Shown: piece after piece, positions 15,661 to 26,714 of the stretch
Numbering within the stretch: the first letter of the stretch is position 1
Layout: every line of letters begins with the position of its first letter
Assembly (NCBI GenBank): GCA_037387425.1
Contig: JARRLC010000001.1
Coordinates: 17,787-81,786, forward strand
From: JARRLC01 sp037387425
Lineage (GTDB): Bacteria > Pseudomonadota > Alphaproteobacteria > Rhizobiales > Rhodomicrobiaceae
DNA: 64,000 bases
Direction of reading: 5' to 3'
Made by a program: the position numbers and the translations under genes
Notes under the pieces: generated by a model
Told to the model about the DNA's origin: nothing
Databases searched by the model: none
Seen by the model: only the letters and a program-made list of their open reading frames with translations

Positions 15661-17103
15661 CTAAGCGACTTCTGCGGCCAGTTCCTCAGCCTTCTGAACG
15701 GCTTCTTCGATAGTGCCGACCATGTAGAACGCTTGTTCTGGCAGGTGATCGTACTCGCCTTCCACGAGGCCCTTGAAGCCTTTCACCGTGTCTTCGATAG
15801 ACACCAGAACGCCTGGTTTGCCGGTAAACACCTCAGCAACATGGAACGGCTGCGACAAGAAGCGCTCAATCTTACGGGCGCGGGCCACAGTGATCTTGTC
15901 GTCTTCCGAGAGTTCGTCCATGCCGAGAATGGCGATGATGTCTTGCAGCGACTTGTATTTCTGCAAGACTTCTTGCACGCGGCGGGCGACATTGTAGTGC
16001 TCCTCGCCGACGACGCGCGGCTCAAGCGCGCGCGAGGTGGAATCAAGCGGGTCCACAGCCGGATAGATGCCTTTTTCCGAGATCGCACGCGACAACACGG
16101 TCGTGGCGTCCAAGTGAGCGAAGGAGGTAGCTGGCGCCGGGTCGGTCAAGTCGTCGGCCGGCACGTAAATGGCCTGCACCGAGGTGATCGAGCCCTTGGA
16201 TGTGGACGTGATGCGTTCTTGCAGTTCGCCCATGTCGGTGGAGAGCGTCGGCTGATAGCCCACAGCAGAAGGGATGCGGCCTAGAAGCGCCGACACCTCA
16301 GAACCGGCCTGCGTGAAACGGAAAATATTGTCCACGAAGAACAGCACGTCCTGGCCCTGATCGCGGAAATATTCTGCCACCGTCAGGCCGGAAAGACCGA
16401 CGCGAGCGCGTGCTCCGGGAGGCTCGTTCATCTGACCGAACACAAGGGCGCATTTCGACCCTGCCGCAGAACCGTTGTTCTTATGCGGATCGACATTCAC
16501 GCCGGATTCGATCATTTCGTGGTAGAGGTCGTTCCCTTCGCGGGTGCGCTCGCCCACGCCAGCGAACACGGAATAACCACCGTGCGCCTTAGCAATGTTG
16601 TTGATCAGCTCCTGGATGAGCACGGTCTTGCCCACACCAGCGCCGCCGAACAGCCCGACTTTACCGCCTTTGGAGTATGGCGCCAGCAGGTCCACGACCT
16701 TAATGCCGGTGACGAGAATTTCCACCTCGGTGGACTGTTCCACGAAAGAAGGCGCTTGAGCGTGAATTGGACGGCGCTCGGTGGTATTCACCGGACCGGC
16801 TTCGTCGATGGCATCGCCGATCACGTTCATGATGCGGCCCAGAGTTTCGTCTCCCACCGGGATGGCGATTGCCTGGCCTGTGTCCCTAACATCCTGACCA
16901 CGCACCAGACCTTCGGTAGAGTCCATAGCCACGGTACGCACGGTGTTTTCGCCCAGATGCTGAGCGACTTCCAGCACGAGCCGGTTGCCCTGGTTCTCTG
17001 TTTCAAGCGCATTGAGAATTGAGGGCAGATGTCCGTCGAACTGGACGTCCACCACGGCGCCCGTCACCTGTCTCACGTGGCCAGTCGCTTTTCCGTTCAG
17101 CAT
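15661..17103 (-). CDS. atpD: ATP synthase F1 subunit beta
   Basis: A 480-residue catalytic beta subunit. The P-loop GGAGVGKTVLIQELI, the catalytic Glu in GVGERTREGNDLY, and the DELSEDDK segment contacting gamma (DELSEED in most homologues) are all present. Length is normal. The order atpH-A-G-D-C without the F0 genes is the alphaproteobacterial arrangement, in which F0 is encoded elsewhere; no F0 gene is in this window. Confidence 0.98.
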   Translation of the reverse strand: MLNGKATGHVRQVTGAVVDVQFDGHLPSILNALETENQGNRLVLEVAQHLGENTVRTVAMDSTEGLVRGQDVRDTGQAIAIPVGDETLGRIMNVIGDAIDEAGPVNTTERRPIHAQAPSFVEQSTEVEILVTGIKVVDLLAPYSKGGKVGLFGGAGVGKTVLIQELINNIAKAHGGYSVFAGVGERTREGNDLYHEMIESGVNVDPHKNNGSAAGSKCALVFGQMNEPPGARARVGLSGLTVAEYFRDQGQDVLFFVDNIFRFTQAGSEVSALLGRIPSAVGYQPTLSTDMGELQERITSTSKGSITSVQAIYVPADDLTDPAPATSFAHLDATTVLSRAISEKGIYPAVDPLDSTSRALEPRVVGEEHYNVARRVQEVLQKYKSLQDIIAILGMDELSEDDKITVARARKIERFLSQPFHVAEVFTGKPGVLVSIEDTVKGFKGLVEGEYDHLPEQAFYMVGTIEEAVQKAEELAAEVA

Positions 17104-17185
17104 TTGAGGTATTCCTGTCGTCTTTCAGCCTAACCCGGCGTTGTTGGTGTATTGCTCTGAAAAATTTCTAGTTCAGTCGTTCCGC

Positions 17186-18079
17186 CTAAAGCGCCTCTGC
17201 ACCAGAGATGATTTCGATCAGCTCTTTGGTAATTTGCGCCTGACGGCTACGGTTATATGTCAATGTCAGCTTGTCGATCATTTCTCCGGCGTTACGCGTT
17301 GCAGAGTCCATGGCGGTCATTTGCGATGCGTAGAACCCCGCGAGGTTCTCCATAAGCGCCCGGAAAATCTGTGTGGCGATGTTACGCGGCAGAAGATCGT
17401 TCAAGATGTCCTCTTCATCCGGCTCAAAGGTATATTCTGCACCCGACGCATCGACTGTTTTCTCTTCCTCATGCGAGGCATGGGGAAGACGCGCGGGGAT
17501 GAGTTGCAGCGGTTTGGGCCGTTGCGTCAGAATGTTTTTGAACTCGGAGAAATACAGCGTCATCACATCGAACTCGCCATTTTCGAAGCGGCGCAGGACA
17601 TTATTGGCAATGTCCTGAGCATGCGCATAGGTGAGTTGACGTACACTGCGCAGATCTACTGTATCAATAATGAGCTTATCGAACTCACGGCGGAGTACAT
17701 CGGAGCCTTTGCGGCCCACACAGATAAGCTTCACCTGTTTGCCTTGCGCCTGGAGCGTGCGGATATGATCGCGCGCCATACGGATGATGTTGCTGTTGAA
17801 CGCGCCTGCGAGCCCGCGTTCAGCGGTCATCACGACCAGCAAATGCACATCTGACTTGCCAGTGCCAATCAAGAGCGGCGATGCGCTAGTCTTGCTTCCC
17901 AGGCGGGCATTCAGATTTGCCAGAATAGCGTCCATCCGCTCGGCATAAGGCTTGGAGGCAACAGCGGCGTCTTGCGCCCGGCGCAATTTAGCCGCCGCCA
18001 CCATTTGCATGGCCTTGGTGATTTTTCGCGTCGCTTTGACAGAGCCAATGCGATTGCGAAGATCTTTCAAGCTTGGCAT
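17186..18079 (-). CDS. atpG: ATP synthase F1 subunit gamma
   Basis: A 297-residue central-shaft subunit. The N-terminal helix MPSLKDLRNRIGSVKATRKI and the C-terminal helix with MDSATRNAGEMIDKLTL and YNRSRQAQITKELIEIISGA are the two conserved ends that form the rotor coiled coil. It lies between atpA and atpD, 82 bases before atpD. Confidence 0.97.
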   Translation of the reverse strand: MPSLKDLRNRIGSVKATRKITKAMQMVAAAKLRRAQDAAVASKPYAERMDAILANLNARLGSKTSASPLLIGTGKSDVHLLVVMTAERGLAGAFNSNIIRMARDHIRTLQAQGKQVKLICVGRKGSDVLRREFDKLIIDTVDLRSVRQLTYAHAQDIANNVLRRFENGEFDVMTLYFSEFKNILTQRPKPLQLIPARLPHASHEEEKTVDASGAEYTFEPDEEDILNDLLPRNIATQIFRALMENLAGFYASQMTAMDSATRNAGEMIDKLTLTYNRSRQAQITKELIEIISGAEAL

Positions 18080-18127
18080 TGCATCCCCGCCAGTTGCTTC
18101 ATAGGACTGGTCACAGCAAACGAACCT

Positions 18128-19660
18128 TTACGCGCTGAAGTTTTTAGCGAACGTATCAAGTACATCTTTTAGCTGTGCTTCCAGTTCTTTGGTCAGTTGT
18201 TTTTGTTTGCGAATTTCGCTTAGAAGATTTGCATGGCTTCCACGCAGGGTGGTTAGCAGATCATCTTCGAAACTCCGCACGGCTTTTAACGGCAAAGAAT
18301 CAAGGTAGCCACGCGTTCCGGCGAAAATCACGCAGACCTGCTCTTCCATCTGGAGCGGCGAGAACTGCGGCTGCTTGAGAAGCTCGGTTAGACGTGCGCC
18401 GCGCGCCAGCAGACGTTGCGTAGTGGCGTCAAGGTCAGACCCGAACTGTGCGAAGGCCGCCATCTCGCGATACTGCGCGAGTTCGCCCTTCAGCGAGCCG
18501 GCCACCTGCTTCATAGCCTTAACCTGTGCGGACGACCCCACACGCGACACCGAAACACCGACGTTCACCGCTGGACGAACGCCTTGGTAGAACAGATCGG
18601 TTTCAAGGAAGATCTGCCCGTCAGTGATGGAAATCACGTTGGTTGGGATGTAGGCCGACACGTCATTCGCTTGCGTCTCAATCACTGGCAGCGCTGTCAG
18701 CGAACCGGAACCATGGTCTGAGTTCAGCTTCGCGGCGCGTTCCAGCAAGCGGGAGTGCAGGTAGAACACGTCGCCAGGGAAAGCTTCACGTCCGGGCGGA
18801 CGGCGAAGCAGTAGCGACATTTGGCGATAAGCTACGGCCTGCTTGGAAAGATCGTCATACACAATCAAGCCATGCATGCTGTTGTCGCGGAAATATTCGC
18901 CCATGGCGCAACCGGAATATGGCGCGATAAACTGCATCGGCGCCGGATCGGAAGCTGTGGCGGCGATAACGATTGAATATTCAAGCGCGCCGTGTTCTTC
19001 GAGCACCTTCACGAATTGTGCGACGGTGGAGCGCTTCTGGCCAACTGCGACATAAACACAGTAAAGCTTCTGGCTTTCGTCACCACTTTCGTTGATGGCT
19101 TTCTGATTGAGGATCGTATCAAGCGCCACTGCCGTTTTACCGGTCTGGCGGTCACCGATGATCAATTCACGCTGGCCGCGTCCGACTGGGATGAGCGCAT
19201 CGATGGCCTTGAGGCCAGTCGCCATCGGTTCGTGCACCGACTGGCGAGGCAAAATGCCAGGCGCTTTCACATCCACGCGGCGATATTCGGTCGCCTCAAT
19301 AGGACCACGTCCGTCGATTGGATTACCGAGGGCGTCCACCACCCGGCCGAGAAGCCCTTTACCGACTGGCACTTCCACGATGCTGCCGGTCCGCTTGACG
19401 ACGTCGCCTTCTTTAATTTCGCGGTCTTCACCGAAGATCACGATACCGACGTTATCGACTTCCAAGTTCAACGCCATCCCACGGATGCCGTTAGCAAACT
19501 CGACCATCTCACCGGCCTGCACGTTATCGAGCCCGTAGACACGGGCGATACCGTCACCAACCGATAACACCTGGCCGATCTCCGAAACCTCGGCCTCCTG
19601 GCCGAATTTCTTGATCTGCTCTTTCAGGATCGAGGAAATTTCCGAGGCCCGGATTTCCAT
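18128..19660 (-). CDS. atpA: ATP synthase F1 subunit alpha
   Basis: A 510-residue non-catalytic nucleotide-binding subunit. The P-loop is GDRQTGKTAVALDTI, and the catalytic-site Arg lies in the ISVSRVGSSAQ-type segment VSVSRVGSSAQVKAMK. The N-terminal helix EISSILKEQIKKF contacts delta. Its start codon overlaps the last base of atpH, so translation is coupled. Confidence 0.98.
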   Translation of the reverse strand: MEIRASEISSILKEQIKKFGQEAEVSEIGQVLSVGDGIARVYGLDNVQAGEMVEFANGIRGMALNLEVDNVGIVIFGEDREIKEGDVVKRTGSIVEVPVGKGLLGRVVDALGNPIDGRGPIEATEYRRVDVKAPGILPRQSVHEPMATGLKAIDALIPVGRGQRELIIGDRQTGKTAVALDTILNQKAINESGDESQKLYCVYVAVGQKRSTVAQFVKVLEEHGALEYSIVIAATASDPAPMQFIAPYSGCAMGEYFRDNSMHGLIVYDDLSKQAVAYRQMSLLLRRPPGREAFPGDVFYLHSRLLERAAKLNSDHGSGSLTALPVIETQANDVSAYIPTNVISITDGQIFLETDLFYQGVRPAVNVGVSVSRVGSSAQVKAMKQVAGSLKGELAQYREMAAFAQFGSDLDATTQRLLARGARLTELLKQPQFSPLQMEEQVCVIFAGTRGYLDSLPLKAVRSFEDDLLTTLRGSHANLLSEIRKQKQLTKELEAQLKDVLDTFAKNFSA

Positions 19661-20220
19661 CAGCCCACCTCTTTCATAGCGATTTTCAGATTGTTCAACT
19701 TAGTGCGGATCGAAGAGTCGATCATGCGGCTGCCGATTTTGACGACAAGTCCGCCCAGAATTGAGGGATCGACTTTCGAATTCAGTGTAATGTGTTTGCC
19801 TGTCTTCGCGCTCAACTCCGCTTTGAGCTGTTGCGCATGCGCATCACCCAGCGGAATGGCGGAAACAACTTCGGCAGTCAGCTCATCGCGGCTGCCAACT
19901 GTCAACTTGCGGAAATTTGCGATGATCTCGCTAAGAGCTGATAGGCGGCGATTCTTGACCAGGAGCTGAAGGAAATTTTGTGCCAAATCCCCCAAATCAA
20001 CCTTTTCAGAAATCAGCGTCACCACCTGCGACTGATTATGTGCGGAAAATAATGGACTCAGCACAAAGCGTCGCAATGTTTCGCTCTCTTTCAAAAGCCC
20101 GTCGAGCTGGATAAGCGCTGCTTCCGTCGCTTCCAACTCATTTTGCTCGCGTGCGAGTTCGAACAGGGCTATCGCATAGCGTCCTGCCACGCCCGACACG
20201 TGGGTGTCTTCGCTAGTCAC
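19660..20220 (-). CDS. atpH: ATP synthase subunit delta (OSCP)
   Basis: A 186-residue stator subunit joining the peripheral stalk to the alpha3-beta3 head. The N-terminal six-helix bundle begins GVAGRYAIALFELA, and the C-terminal domain ends in the conserved DPSILGGLVVKIGSRMIDSS pattern. It is the first gene of the F1 operon. The common upstream neighbour priA is absent. Confidence 0.95.
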   Translation of the reverse strand: MTSEDTHVSGVAGRYAIALFELAREQNELEATEAALIQLDGLLKESETLRRFVLSPLFSAHNQSQVVTLISEKVDLGDLAQNFLQLLVKNRRLSALSEIIANFRKLTVGSRDELTAEVVSAIPLGDAHAQQLKAELSAKTGKHITLNSKVDPSILGGLVVKIGSRMIDSSIRTKLNNLKIAMKEVG

Positions 20221-20521
20221 CTTAGCGCTCTCTCTGTGTCTATCCTGCGGGTATGAAATCGTCAGGATTGTCGCAAGAATTAAACTGCGGCAATAAGGCT
20301 TTCCCCCATCGAATTAACATGGAGCCCTTTGCCGAGGGTTCTCTAGCACAGGCATTGTATACAGCGCAACCCGTTACAATATAGCTTTTTTGATTTAAAT
20401 TGCCGCTGAAACTGAGATATTTCATAAACAGAACATTGCAGCTTCGATATGCTGTCCGGACATCACGCACGTTACGCATCGTAGCGCCGTGCGTCTACCC
20501 CCGAAGTCTTCCTGGCCACTT
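20221..20521. other. intergenic region upstream of the F1 ATPase operon
   Basis: Roughly 300 bases lie between the start of atpH and the end of the DUF2059-like gene, both on the minus strand. The part next to atpH must carry the operon promoter. A 79-codon frame at 20240-20479 (minus) has no Shine-Dalgarno support or recognisable features and is not called. Confidence 0.4.
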
Positions 20522-22222
20522 TTAAGGAGATATGCGCGTAACCGCACCAGGTATCTGGGTTGGATCGACGCCAATTTCATCAATAAGCATCTTAGCGAAT
20601 TCGTCGGTCTGGATCATCAGCGCTTCCGCCCAAAGCTTACGGCTCACAGCAACAAAGCGCTTCCCAACAGATGATTTCACAAAATTTAGATAGCTCTCTA
20701 ATTCTTCATTACTTATATTCCGGTATGCGTAGACATATGCAGCGTAAATATTCTGCTGAGCTTGTTGCAACATCTGTTTCTGCCTACGCAAATATTGCCT
20801 CTGCATGTCTTCAGGATTTACCGGCCTCTTTAGCGCAGTCATAACAGCGGCCGGGATAGCAACGTTCATAATGCGATTCATGGAAAGGGCGTCTTCAAGC
20901 GCACCGTTTGCCTCCATAATCTCGCGATATAAACCATCACGAAAAGGATCGACATTGTGGCGCTGTATATATCTGCCAATTTTCCTAGGATTTCTTAGCA
21001 TCAAACGCATCGTGCTTCTTTCAGCACTGAATAAACGCTTACCAAGTTCAGATGTGAAAAAGTTAAGAAGCTGCCGTTTTTGCCCTGGCCTCAGCTCTTC
21101 GTCCAAAGCATCGTCTATAATCGCAAGAACTTTCTCATGGCTATACGCAACCGGCGCAAGCCGTTTTACGTAACGCATGAGTTGTTTTCGTTGAGCACGT
21201 TGATCTCTGTTTGCTACTGGCGTAGCGTTAAACCCTGCAATGACCAACGCGGGAAAGCTTTTTGCAAACTCAACAGCGTTTGAATTTATAAGAAGTTCTT
21301 TGTTTTTTAAGTCTCTTACAGCTCTTCCAGAACCCCTGTGGTTTATTCTATCGTTTGAAGCTGTGCCGTTATCCGATATGCCCTCATACTTATTACCGGA
21401 GTTCTTACCACCTTTAACAGACCCGATAATCCTGTTCGCCAATTCATCGGTCTGGACCATCAATGCTTCGGTCAACAGCTTACGCTTAAGAGCAATATAG
21501 CGACTACCAACAGGGGACTGAAGGAAATTTAAATATTCTTCAAGTTCATTTATAGGAACATCTTTTAAAGCACGGACATAAATCACATATGTATATTGCT
21601 CAAAGGTAGACTTAAGCCGCCTTTCAGCGACCAAATACTGCCTCGCCATATCATCCATATTCGCAGGAACTTTCATCGCTTTCATGATAGCGCCTGGAAT
21701 AGCAACATAGGTAACGCGCATCATGGAGAGCGCGTCATCAAGCAGCCCTCTGGCCTTGATTATGTCTTGGTATAATGTGACCCGATCGGCAGGGGGCGAT
21801 ATTTTCTGCTTGAGGTATTTTTGTACATTCTTAGACACCCTCCCCGTGGCGACATTAACTTTTTGTACAATGCGCTTAGTGGAGCGGGACGAATAAAAAG
21901 AAATTAGCTGCTTTTTCTCATAATCTGTGAGCTCCTTAGAAAGCTCATCATCAACAATAGCCAGAATTTTCTTGGAATCATACGCCTGAGGTATCAACTT
22001 CTGAAGAAGACGTAGGGCAGGACCAACGTCTTTCAACTTATTTTTCTTTGCGTAAGTATCAAATACACTAATCAGTGATTGAGATATATCTCTCGCAGTG
22101 CCCGCAACACCTGATTTTTTTAACAGAATTTCATTTTTTAATCTTTGCGCTTCCGCTCCTGTGGCGGCAGCAACAAGCATCATGCTGATGACTACCCCTA
22201 ACACCAGCCTGAAAACTCGCAT
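20522..22222 (-). CDS. secreted protein with two tandem DUF2059-like domains
   Basis: A 566-residue protein with a clear signal peptide (MRVFRLVLGVVISMMLVAAA, cleavage near GAEAQ), so exported to the periplasm. The mature part consists of two related halves, about residues 35-290 and 325-566. Matching pairs are SKKILAIVDDELSKEL with HEKVLAIIDDALDEEL, DDALSMMRVTYVAIPGAIM with EDALSMNRIMNVAIPAAVM, and ELEEYLNFLQSPVGSRYIAL with ELESYLNFVKSSVGKRFVAV. The last motif is the DUF2059 signature, normally present once in proteins of 150-250 residues. Function is unknown. Base composition is more AT-rich than neighbouring genes. Confidence 0.8.
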   Translation of the reverse strand: MRVFRLVLGVVISMMLVAAATGAEAQRLKNEILLKKSGVAGTARDISQSLISVFDTYAKKNKLKDVGPALRLLQKLIPQAYDSKKILAIVDDELSKELTDYEKKQLISFYSSRSTKRIVQKVNVATGRVSKNVQKYLKQKISPPADRVTLYQDIIKARGLLDDALSMMRVTYVAIPGAIMKAMKVPANMDDMARQYLVAERRLKSTFEQYTYVIYVRALKDVPINELEEYLNFLQSPVGSRYIALKRKLLTEALMVQTDELANRIIGSVKGGKNSGNKYEGISDNGTASNDRINHRGSGRAVRDLKNKELLINSNAVEFAKSFPALVIAGFNATPVANRDQRAQRKQLMRYVKRLAPVAYSHEKVLAIIDDALDEELRPGQKRQLLNFFTSELGKRLFSAERSTMRLMLRNPRKIGRYIQRHNVDPFRDGLYREIMEANGALEDALSMNRIMNVAIPAAVMTALKRPVNPEDMQRQYLRRQKQMLQQAQQNIYAAYVYAYRNISNEELESYLNFVKSSVGKRFVAVSRKLWAEALMIQTDEFAKMLIDEIGVDPTQIPGAVTRISP

Positions 22223-22535
22223 TCCGACCTCCTCGAAAAATGCATCACAAATTTGCGCCGCACACGAAGCGTGCAGAAAAATAATGCACGCCCGCCACCA
22301 TATTTGCAGTGAAATATGGCCAGACCACAGTTTATTGCCGAATTATCGTCTTTGCACGACACATGTCCACCGATCCCGTTGCCATTTGCGTCGGGTCGCT
22401 AGTGCATTGATCCAAACGGATGGTTACACAGGAGTTTGGTGAATCGATGCATAAACAAAGAGCTGGCGCGCTGACATATGAATCTTTTGAATGCGTCAGC
22501 GCACTAGCATATTCGAGATGGCAGAATTTAAAGGC
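22223..22535. other. intergenic region upstream of the DUF2059-like gene
   Basis: No gene is supported. A perfect 7-bp inverted repeat, GCGTGCA at 22269-22275 and TGCACGC at 22285-22291, lies about 50 bases upstream of the DUF2059-like start on the minus strand and could be an operator or leader hairpin. Nothing else stands out. Confidence 0.35.
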
Positions 22536-23213
22536 TCAGTCTTTAGTTTTCCCAGGAGCAGGCAATTTGCGCGACGGATCGAGCCGCAAATCGAGATACT
22601 CATCCACGTTCACCATGAGATCGTCGATCCTGTCCTCAAAAAAATGATTGGCGCCCGGAACAGTGTGATGGCTAACAACGATGCCTTTTTGCGTCTTCAG
22701 TTTTTCAACAAGCGTTTTCACCGACTCAGGTGGAACCACGCGGTCTTCCTCGCCATTGATCATCACCCCTGATGACGGACAAGGCGCCAGAAAACTAAAG
22801 TCGTAAAGATTGGCTGGTGGCGCTATCGAGACAAAACCGTCGATTTCCGGCCGGCGCATGAGAAGCTGCATCGCGATCCACGAACCGAACGACACACCTG
22901 CAATCCAGCACGACCGCGCATCCGGGTTATAGATTTGCAGCCAGTCAAGCGCAGTGGCGGCATCGGACAATTCGCCAGGACCATTATCGAACAGCCCCTG
23001 ACTCCGCCCTACCCCGCGAAAGTTGAATCGTAATACCGAGAAACCGCGCTTTACGAAGGAATAGTAGAGATTGTACACGATCTGATTATTCATAGTGCCG
23101 CCAAATTGCGGGTGCGGATGCAAAATCACCGCAATGGGCGCAAAACTCGTAGGTTCATGATGATAGCGGGCTTCGATGCGCCCAGCCGGGCCGTTTATGA
23201 TGACTTCAGGCAT
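22536..23213 (-). CDS. alpha/beta hydrolase
   Basis: A 225-residue cytoplasmic hydrolase of the dienelactone hydrolase-like group common in alphaproteobacteria. The oxyanion region is VILHPHPQFGGTMNN, the nucleophile Ser lies in GVSFGSWIA, an acid in NGEEDRVVP, and the catalytic His in PGANHFFEDR. The substrate is unknown. The start is set at the ATG at 23213 (MPEVIINGPAGRIEARY); an upstream in-frame start would add 14 atypical residues. It is divergent from the iscR-suf operon, a placement I associate with related genomes. Confidence 0.88.
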   Translation of the reverse strand: MPEVIINGPAGRIEARYHHEPTSFAPIAVILHPHPQFGGTMNNQIVYNLYYSFVKRGFSVLRFNFRGVGRSQGLFDNGPGELSDAATALDWLQIYNPDARSCWIAGVSFGSWIAMQLLMRRPEIDGFVSIAPPANLYDFSFLAPCPSSGVMINGEEDRVVPPESVKTLVEKLKTQKGIVVSHHTVPGANHFFEDRIDDLMVNVDEYLDLRLDPSRKLPAPGKTKD

Positions 23214-23317
23214 GATTTGAACTTTTCGATGAAGGGATGTTAACAGTTGCCACAAATGCGCTCATACAGAAAGGGGTATTCGCTACTAGCCAATATCACA
23301 ACTTGTCGCAAGAAAAC

Positions 23318-23336
23318 TTGACTCCCATTGTCGGAA
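23318..23336. promoter_or_regulatory. candidate IscR binding site
   Basis: TTGAC, eight bases, TCGGAA. This has the half-site content and spacing of the E. coli type 1 IscR site (TTGAC-N8-TCGG as I recall it). It lies about 150 bases upstream of iscR, consistent with autoregulation of the operon by cluster-loaded IscR. Confidence 0.5.
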
Positions 23337-23483
23337 TTTCTATATATCAAAGGTTACGACATTGTATACTGCTTCTAAGCGAACACCGCGCATACACAAT
23401 TAGGGAAGTCTCATAGCACAACTGCCCCAACGGTCCGCAAGCTGAAACCGCACGGGCATCCCTCAGGAAAGGCCGGAATTTAC

Positions 23484-23985
23484 ATGCAGCTTAGTACAAA
23501 AGGCCGTTATGCCGTGCTCGCAATGGTCGAACTGGCGCGTCACGATACAACAACATCCCTGCCACTGAGCGCGATTGCCGAGCGCCAGCAGATTTCCACC
23601 GCGTATCTCGAACAGCTTTTCATGAAATTGCGTCGTGGCGGTCTTGTAAAAGCTATCAGAGGCCCAAAAGGTGGATACCGGCTCGCTTTACAGCCTTCCG
23701 AAATTAGTATTGCTTCTATAATGGCGGCCACGGACGAAAACGTCCGCATGAACCGCTGCTCTCCCGAGCATATGGAGTGGTGCCTGGGGTCGCAACAATG
23801 CGCGGCGCATAATCTGTGGGAAGCCATGCAAAATCATATCGCAAATTTTCTGGAAGCCGTAACGCTGCAAAACGTACTCGATGATGACTTCTCATACGCG
23901 ACCGAAGCAACCGCGTATTCCCCGCAAAATAACAGCACTAGCAGCACGCAACACGGAAAAGCCGCACAGCCTGAGGAGAAAGTAA

Positions 23986-23996
<11 letters not shown>
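23484..23996 (+). CDS. iscR: Rrf2-family iron-sulfur cluster regulator IscR
   Basis: A 170-residue regulator heading the suf operon. The winged helix domain begins MQLSTKGRYAVLAMVELARH, and LPLSAIAERQQISTAYLEQL is the recognition region. Three cysteines, Cys92, Cys100 and Cys106, in RCSPEHMEWC and QQCAAH are the expected ligands for a [2Fe-2S] cluster, so it should sense cluster status. The C-terminal 40 residues are polar and variable. Its end overlaps the sufB start by 11 bases. Confidence 0.93.
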
Positions 23997-25451
<1,455 letters not shown>

Positions 25452-25455
<4 letters not shown>

Positions 25456-25946
25456 CCTCTGCGGAAAAGCCAATCGTGAACATCGCCGATGTTTCGCTGT
25501 CGGAAGTCGGCAACGGTAATCAGTTCGTGGTCAATTGGGGCCGTGTCGGACGGACGCTTGGCCTCAAAAAGCTCGGTTGTGCGGTGCATGTCGTTCCTCC
25601 AGGAAAAAAGGCATTTCCCTTCCACCGCCACCACGTTCTTGACGAACTCTGCTACATAATCTCCGGCCAGGGTGAATATCGCTTCGGCGATCAAGTCTAC
25701 CCGCTGAAACCGGGTGATTTTGTTGGCGCTCCCGCCGGAACAGAGGCGCATCAAATCATCAATACCGGCACGGAAGACCTTCACTATTTCTGCGTTTCAA
25801 CTACAGGGGAAGCTGACGTTGTCGATTATCCGGATTCCGGCAAGATTGCTGTTGCCGCCGGCGTAAAAGACGGCAACATGAAAACCGCAACTTATACTGC
25901 GATCGGACGCATCCAACCTGTCCATTATCTTGATGGGGAAGAATAG
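25452..25946 (+). CDS. cupin-domain protein within the suf operon
   Basis: A 164-residue single-domain cupin. The first metal-binding cupin motif is visible as PFHRHHVLDELCYIISGQGEYRFG, with two His and one Glu at the expected spacing. The second motif is PGDFVGAPAGTEAHQIIN with the third His. It would bind a divalent metal. Its start overlaps the sufB stop (ATGA) and it ends 9 bases before sufC, so it is an integral member of the operon. I do not know a defined role for a cupin in cluster assembly; iron handling or sensing is only a guess. Confidence 0.85.
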
Positions 25947-25955
25947 AAAAGCGAT

Positions 25956-26714
25956 ATGTCATCAGCACTCGAAATCAAAAACCTTCACGCCGCCATCGGT
26001 GACAAGCCAATTCTGCGCGGGCTGGACCTGACCGTCCCCGCTGGCGAGATCCACGCCATTATGGGACCAAACGGCACGGGCAAATCCACGCTCTCGTATA
26101 TTCTCGCGGGCAAGGACGACTACAACATCACCGAGGGCTCCGTCACTTGGAACGGGCAAGACCTTCTCGCCATGGAGCCGGACGAACGCGCGCAGGCTGG
26201 CGTGTTCCTGGCGTTTCAGCACCCGGTTGAAATTCCCGGCGTGGCGTCGCTCACCTTTTTGCGCGCCGCGCTCAACGCCCAGCGCAAAGGCCGAGGCGAG
26301 GCGGAAATCTCCACGCCTGATTTCATGCGCCTGGTGAAGGAAAAAGCCGCCACACTCGGCATCTCCATGGACATGCTGAAACGCCCGCTGAACGTCGGTT
26401 TTTCGGGGGGCGAGAAAAAGCGCCTGGAAACGCTGCAAATGACGATGTTCACACCGTCGCTCTGTCTGCTGGACGAAACCGACAGCGGCCTGGATATCGA
26501 CGCTTTGCGCGTTGTGTCAGAAGGCGTGAACTCTCTGCGCGCGCCCGATCGCGCGTTTCTGGTCATCACGCACTATCAGCGGCTGTTGAATTACATCGTG
26601 CCCGACAAGGTACATGTGATGGCGGGCGGACGCATCGTGCGTTCAGGCGGCAAAGAACTCGCGCTGGAGCTGGAAAAATCCGGTTACGCTGAATATGGCA
26701 CGGATGCCGCGTGA
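25956..26714 (+). CDS. sufC: Fe-S cluster assembly ATPase SufC
   Basis: A 252-residue ABC-type ATPase that drives conformational change in SufBCD. Walker A is GPNGTGKSTLSYILAG, the signature is FSGGEKKRLETLQM, and Walker B is CLLDETDSGLDIDALR, followed by the switch His in VITHYQRLL. The YNITEGSV segment is typical of SufC. Length is normal. Confidence 0.97.
   Translation: MSSALEIKNLHAAIGDKPILRGLDLTVPAGEIHAIMGPNGTGKSTLSYILAGKDDYNITEGSVTWNGQDLLAMEPDERAQAGVFLAFQHPVEIPGVASLTFLRAALNAQRKGRGEAEISTPDFMRLVKEKAATLGISMDMLKRPLNVGFSGGEKKRLETLQMTMFTPSLCLLDETDSGLDIDALRVVSEGVNSLRAPDRAFLVITHYQRLLNYIVPDKVHVMAGGRIVRSGGKELALELEKSGYAEYGTDAA

Noticed and set aside
14878..16284. Long plus-strand open frame (468 codons) over purN, atpC and atpD
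   Set aside because: It lies antisense to three clearly conserved genes and has no protein-family character; it is a codon-bias shadow.
20240..20479. 79-codon minus-strand frame upstream of atpH
   Set aside because: It occupies the promoter region of the F1 operon and shows no family features.
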